Below are positions 59,411 to 64,000 of a stretch of 64,000 bases of DNA, piece by piece; the first letter of the stretch is position 1; the number at the start of each line of letters is the position of its first letter. Both the position numbers and the translations under genes were made by a program. The notes beneath the pieces are model-generated. The model saw only the letters and a list, made by a program, of their open reading frames with translations. It made no database searches and was not told where the DNA came from. The DNA lies in assembly GCF_000203815.1 (NCBI RefSeq), contig NW_004457729.1:2108674-2172673 (forward strand), in the 5' to 3' direction. This stretch comes from Cavenderia fasciculata (taxonomy: Eukaryota; Evosea; Eumycetozoa; Acytosteliales; Cavenderiaceae).

Positions 59411-61034
59411 TTAATCTTGTTTTAAAGTTTTAACATCATCTTTTTCTTTTTCTTGTTTATCGTTATTATTATTATTATTTTTAATTATTTCTTTTTCATC
59501 TTGTTGTTTATGTTTTTCATTAAATTTATCTAAATATTCCAATCGAAGTAATACAGAAAGTGCATCGGCCATTAATAAAACTTGAGCCAGAGTAAAGACG
59601 AGGTTGATGGTATAGTAAAAGTTTGCATTACCAGTACCTTGGTAGATCCACATTTGCCAGAGGATCGGTGCCAATACAGTGACGTAGATGCCAACCACGA
59701 CAATGATGAAAATGTATTTAACACCTTTGAGTGTTTCATAGAGCAGTGGCAGCAGAGAAATATGGAGTGCCGTGTCACCAAGTGCTGGGTAACTCTTAAA
59801 TGTTGCCATGATGGCACATAGAATCCAAAAATAGAATAATGGATGATTCTTTAATCTGATACCCAATGGAATGGTATAGATAAATATATTGTATTGAAAG
59901 ATAAATAAAAAGAACTTTCTAAAATGTTCAAATACTTCTATAAAATAATACCAAAATAATCCTAAAGCAAAATAGAAATAGAGAAGGTTAGTTGGATGCT
60001 ATGAATCTTTACAGACCAACTACTTTTTTACTATGCTTACCAATATTTGGAGTTAAATCTTCAACAAGAAAAGTAAAACCATAACATTTGTTTATAAATT
60101 CCCAAGAATTGAATAGACAAAAGGAAAGGTATAAAAGAGATACCAATGAGAAGAGGAATAGAATGGACAGTTTAAAGACGAATACAGTGACCGATGTCGA
60201 TGCGGCAACTTGATAGTGACGGTAGAGAATAAATGCGACCGGGACAATCAATATGATGGGATAGATTGAAAGATAGGCAGCGGCGGCAACTGAAAAGACA
60301 CCAAGGAATAGATTACCCTTGAGTGTAAAATAGAGTGCACAGAGAATGACAAGATTGTTGACTGCGATGGTACTCATACCGACATCACTCAATATAGAGA
60401 ATGGGTTAAAGAGGAACATTGCAACCACTATATTGGGTGATATACTTTGTTTCATCTCTTTTGGTAATACTCTAGGTACCAATACTGCAATCCTACGTAA
60501 AAGGATAGCCGACAAGATACTAATCACCAAAAATAATACTTGTGGTCTCAACAATACAAATGAACTATTATCATTGAATGCTTTGAATAGTACCAACAGC
60601 AATGGTGGTTGATGAAATGCTGATCCACTATATGGTGATAATCCAAGTTGATTTAAATATAATCCTTCTGTTACTAAAAGAAAATGAACAAGAAGAAGAA
60701 GAAGTATTAACAATTGATCAAATGAAATGAATATAACTTGTCTTTCAACAACTTAAACTCTCTACATACATCGTTTAAAGCTAGTTATAGGAGTACTGAT
60801 TTCATTTCTTTCAGAGAGTATATGATGAAATCCATTATAATACAATATGATTCTACATAATACACCAACAATCAATATAATTATAAAGTTACTATTACTA
60901 TCATTATTATTACTATTAATATTTTTGTATTGTTCTAGTTGTTGTTCTTGACGCTTTCTATCAACAACTATGTTATTATTATTATTATTATTCTTTTTTG
61001 TTTGTTGTTGCTGTTGTTTATCTTTTTCCTTCAT
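59411..61034 (-). CDS. pigu: GPI transamidase subunit PIG-U
   Basis: ER membrane subunit of the complex that attaches GPI anchors. Exon 1 (61034 to about 60770) has an Asn/Gln/Lys-rich leader and a membrane segment; its splice joins FKR to LTEGLYLNQLGLSPYSGSAF, followed by HQPPLLLVL, the PIG-U signature. Exon 2 runs to about 60040 with many hydrophobic helices. The last exons carry LGIRLKNHPLFYFWILCAI and NANFYYTINLVFTLAQVLLM, the conserved C-terminal PIG-U motif. A Lys/Glu/Asn tail ends the protein. Its GPI-anchored clients include the Cys-rich protein at 20.7 kb by inference only. Confidence 0.92.
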
Positions 61035-61625
61035 TCTTCTTTATATATATACACAGTTCTTCTTGAAAAACAAGTTTAATTAAAATGGATGAATGACGAT
61101 GGTGATGATGTTCATAATTAAAACCCAAATATTAATTAATTTTCAATGATCAATTTATTAATCTTCAATGATTGGATCATTAATCAAAGGTCATGTCCAA
61201 GAATGGTAGGTCGGTCGGTCGGTCTTTCAATCTTTTCATTGATCGATCAAAAAGAGACGGCTTGTTGTATCTAGCTTGCCTCTTAAAAGACAAAGCAAAG
61301 TTGAGTGGGTGGTTGTGAAAACCCCTCCTTTTCAGACTGACCAACTCTTCTTTATAAAAGTTCATTTTACTTCTATTATTATCTTTGAGCTCATCATCAT
61401 CATCATCGCACACAGCTATTTGTATTCCTATGGGTTGAAAGAAAGAGAGAGATAATTTAGTTGGTTTTAGTAAGAGACATACAATACATTCTACCTATAG
61501 TATCATAGTCAGACGATTGTTGTCGTAGTCACAAAAGAAAAAAGATATTATTCTATTTTTATCTATGCATTCTACATATATATCATCAACTAAACAAAGT
61601 TAGATAGATCACGTGTATAATAAAG
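61035..61625. other. Divergent intergenic region between PIG-U and CorA
   Basis: Contains GGTCGGTCGGTCGG near 61210-61223 and a minus-strand open frame listed separately. Otherwise AT-rich. Confidence 0.4.
61180..61413 (-). CDS. Possible small gene (about 60-77 residues), unknown
   Basis: A minus-strand frame reading KMNFYKEELVSLKRRGFHNH, then LNFALSFKRQARYNKPSLF and DRPTDLPFLDMTFD. It has balanced, non-repetitive composition unlike the other spurious frames. An internal ATG near 61365 would give about 61 residues; a longer form would need an upstream exon ending before the TAG at about 61428, for which no clean ATG was found. Basic and possibly organellar or nuclear. Weak call. Confidence 0.33.
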   Translation of the reverse strand: MCDDDDDELKDNNRSKMNFYKEELVSLKRRGFHNHPLNFALSFKRQARYNKPSLFDRSMKRLKDRPTDLPFLDMTFD

Positions 61626-63533
61626 ATGAATCATTTTAATCCAAATACAAAGATTATATCATCAACTGAACCTTTGGAAAAGAGAAATGTATGTTGTTTA
61701 TCAAAAATATATACATATATTTATATATATATATATACAGCTAATTGATTTATATATGTGTGTATAATATGTAAACTAATAATATATTATATATTATATA
61801 TTTAGGTATATATTATAAATGAAGAAAGTGATAGTCAAAAACTATATACATATGAAGAAGGATTACAGTTTTGTAGGATGTTGGCAAAGAGGGATAGATT
61901 GACGAGTGCATCGTTTAGGGATTCTCCCATCACTATGAATATACATACACCTCCCTTTTTGGATGCTGATCATTTTCATGATCATTCTCCAATGCCTCTA
62001 AAAGATGATGATCATATCAACATACCTACAGACCATACTACAATAAGAGATGTAACCGATAGTAGAACTCAAGAAATTAAAATAGATTATAGTGATGACG
62101 ATGATGATAATAATAATAATAGTGATGATGATGCTTATGGTGGTGGTGGAGGTGGTGGAGATCATCGCTCCACCACCTATGGAGGTAAACAATCAACAAC
62201 TATAAATGATATAAATTTAATTTCATCCACTTCTTCAACCAATTCTTCAACCAATTTAATTAATAATAATAATAATAATAATAGTCAACAAAGTTTAATT
62301 GTTTCACCACAACCTATAAATAACAATAATAATAATATCAATAATAATAATAATCAATTATTATCATCTGATTCAACTTTAACACCAGAAATTGTTGGTG
62401 CTTCATCCACTTCATGCACTTCTTCCAATTCTGGTAGTAATAATGATGAACAAAACAAAAAGATGAATGACAATACTACCACTACTACGACGACAACAAC
62501 AACAACAACAACAACAATAACATCGCCACCACTAATGACACCAAAGATTGATGAAAAAAAGATTTATTGGTTAGATTTTGAAGGATTGGATGAAGAGGAA
62601 ATAGGTGCTATTTGTAAAGTATTGTATGTTCATCATCTTACCTATGAAGATATTATTAGTCATGATTCAACTGAAAAGTCTGAAGAATACTCTAATTATA
62701 TCTTTGTCTCAACCTCTGAGATTACCTACTCGCCTGGTGGTGAACTCATCAATAGCAGTATCTATCTACTCGTCTTTCAAACCTTTGTCATTGTATTTCA
62801 TCAAGAACCAATCGATTGCTTTGATAATATGGTCAATTCATTTAAATATCTAGACAAGGGAATAGTTCATTCGCCATGGGTACTCTATAGCATGTTGGAA
62901 TCAATATGTGAACTCTATGCTACCCATGCCGACTATTTAATGTCCGAAGTTCATACATTGGATGATTTCACTCTAAGAGAAGAAGTTGCTCAAAATGAAC
63001 TATACGTTAGATTAGGTAGAGCTACTCGTAAAGCTACAAATTTATTATCTTGGTTATTTATTAAAAAGTAAGTAAATAGAAAAATATAAATACATATAAA
63101 TATATATATTATTTATTGATTAATTTTTTTATTTAGTGATACATTGTCATCATTATTAAGAAATTCAATTAGTGAAGATACCAAAAGACATTTAAGAAAT
63201 ATTAAGGATCGTGTAGTTAGAATCCAACAAAAGATAAAGTTGGCAGAGGATTTATTGGAGAATGTAAACACTGTCTATATTTCCAAAGTGTCATTATTGC
63301 TCAACGAAGAGTCACATACTCTAAACATGTCCATGTCAAGATTTACAACATTGACTCTCATTTTCATGCCACTCAATCTGATAGCAGGTGTATTTGGAAT
63401 GAATGTCAAGTTGCCAGGCATGGTGGGGTATTACGAGGATACTCATATGAAATGGTTTACTTGTTTGATGACATTTTTTGCAGTTTGGATCGTAGGCACT
63501 GGACTATATTTTAAACGAGTTGGCTGGCTATAA
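61626..63533 (+). CDS. CorA-type magnesium transporter
   Basis: Exons 61626-61688, 61806-63067, 63137-63533, 573 residues. A disordered N-terminal third has Asp-, Gly-, Asn- and Thr-runs. The cytoplasmic funnel starts near KIYWLDFEGLDEEEIGAICK (phospho-type CorA: YEDIISHDS) and includes PWVLYSMLESICELY. Near the C-terminus, TLTLIFMPLNLIAGVFGMN is transmembrane helix 1 with the GMN selectivity motif, followed by the second helix (LMTFFAVWIVGTGLYF). Resembles fungal/bacterial CorA rather than Mrs2, so vacuolar or plasma-membrane location is possible. The stop at 63533 ends VGWL. Confidence 0.92.
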
Positions 63534-63641
63534 ACAGGAAGAAGAAGAAGAAGAAGAAAAAGGAAAGTTGTTTCAAGAACAAATAAAATAGTGATCTTTA
63601 TTTATTTACAAAAAAGAGAGAAAATCAATCCATCCTTGGGT

Positions 63642-64000
63642 TTAGAATCTGATTGGTTGTTTGGGTGGTTCATTCAAATTCAATCTAACATTGACAACAC
63701 CTTGCTCAGTGTTGGTTAAACATGATCCTCTTGCCGATGGAATTTCGACGGCAGCTTGGTCGTTGACAGTGAGAGAAGCAGAGGTTACAGTGAATTCGTT
63801 TACATCCCAAATATCAGCTCCAGAGGTTGAGTATCCCTTTTCGAATCGCATACCAATTGGTGGAGGAAATTGGCGTGTCGTAGGGAGAGCAATTGCTATA
63901 AGCGATCAAGATTGATTGATTGATTGATTAGTCAACTAGCTGAGAGGTTTTATATTAGTGACAAAACTACTCACCTTTACCGGCAATAGTTGATTCACCA
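63642..64000 (-). CDS. Partial gene, unknown (C-terminal part)
   Basis: The last exon (63892-63642) reads AIALPTTRQFPPPIGMRFEK, then GYSTSGADIWDVNEFTVTSA, ending PPKQPIRF. A GTGAGT donor near 63974 and a CTTATAG acceptor near 63893 join it to GESTIAGK, which continues beyond the window edge. The 5' part is missing. Composition fits an extracellular or beta-rich protein, but no family is recognised. Confidence 0.6.

Overview
The window is a stretch of nuclear genome from a dictyostelid social amoeba. The evidence is an AT-rich background, short introns (about 60-120 bp) with GTATGT/GTAAGT donors and TTTAG acceptors, long Asn/Gln/Ser/Thr homopolymers in proteins, and gene content (HAP2 fusogen, CARMIL, ComC-like surface protein, Crinkler-type ATPase, dictyostelid ankyrin and LRR-like proteins). 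Base composition looks less extreme than D. discoideum, so a group 1-3 dictyostelid such as Cavenderia or Heterostelium is a guess, not a demonstration. Splice junctions below were placed by eye from reading-frame continuity and family conservation.

Layout, left to right. 0-6 kb: DPH6 diphthamide synthetase (+) and an SLC26 sulfate transporter (-). 6-8.2 kb: a gene-poor stretch holding a perfect 40-bp inverted repeat. 8.2-11.6 kb: HAP2/GCS1 gamete fusogen (+) and an HD-domain phosphohydrolase (+). 11.7-15.3 kb: a Rho/Rac GTPase (-), a degraded Fanzor-type nuclease C-terminus (-) and a secreted protein (-). 15.5-19.7 kb: oligopeptidase B (+) and palmitoyl-protein thioesterase (-). 19.7-20.7 kb: a GC-richer island with a 17-G run. 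20.7-27 kb: an Asn-rich GPI-anchored Cys-rich protein (-), proteasome chaperone PSMG1 (-) and a beta-helix-like surface protein (+). 27-33 kb: CARMIL (-) and an Msp1/ATAD1-type AAA ATPase (+). 33-42 kb: an ArfGAP-PH protein (-), an LRR-like protein (-), a FYVE-esterase fusion (+) and an ankyrin protein (-). 42-51 kb: a ComC-like EGF surface protein (+), a GNAT-like protein (+) and a Crinkler-type ATPase-nuclease (-). 51-64 kb: a small membrane protein (-), Derlin (-), STT3 (+), a 98-residue unknown (-), a C2 protein (-), RNA polymerase III subunit RPC11 (-), PIG-U (-), a CorA Mg transporter (+) and a partial unknown gene (-).

There is no operon-like logic; neighbours are mostly unrelated housekeeping genes. 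Loose themes are ER/secretory work at the right end (Derlin, STT3, PIG-U) and cell-surface or mating proteins (HAP2, the beta-helix protein, the ComC-like protein, the GPI protein). The most unusual items are the Fanzor relic with a hairpin just past its stop, the FYVE-plus-esterase fusion joined by in-frame splices, the Crinkler-type gene in a free-living amoeba, the 40-bp inverted repeat, and several genes with minimal first exons (one holding only the ATG). No tRNA, rRNA, CRISPR array or intact transposon was recognised.
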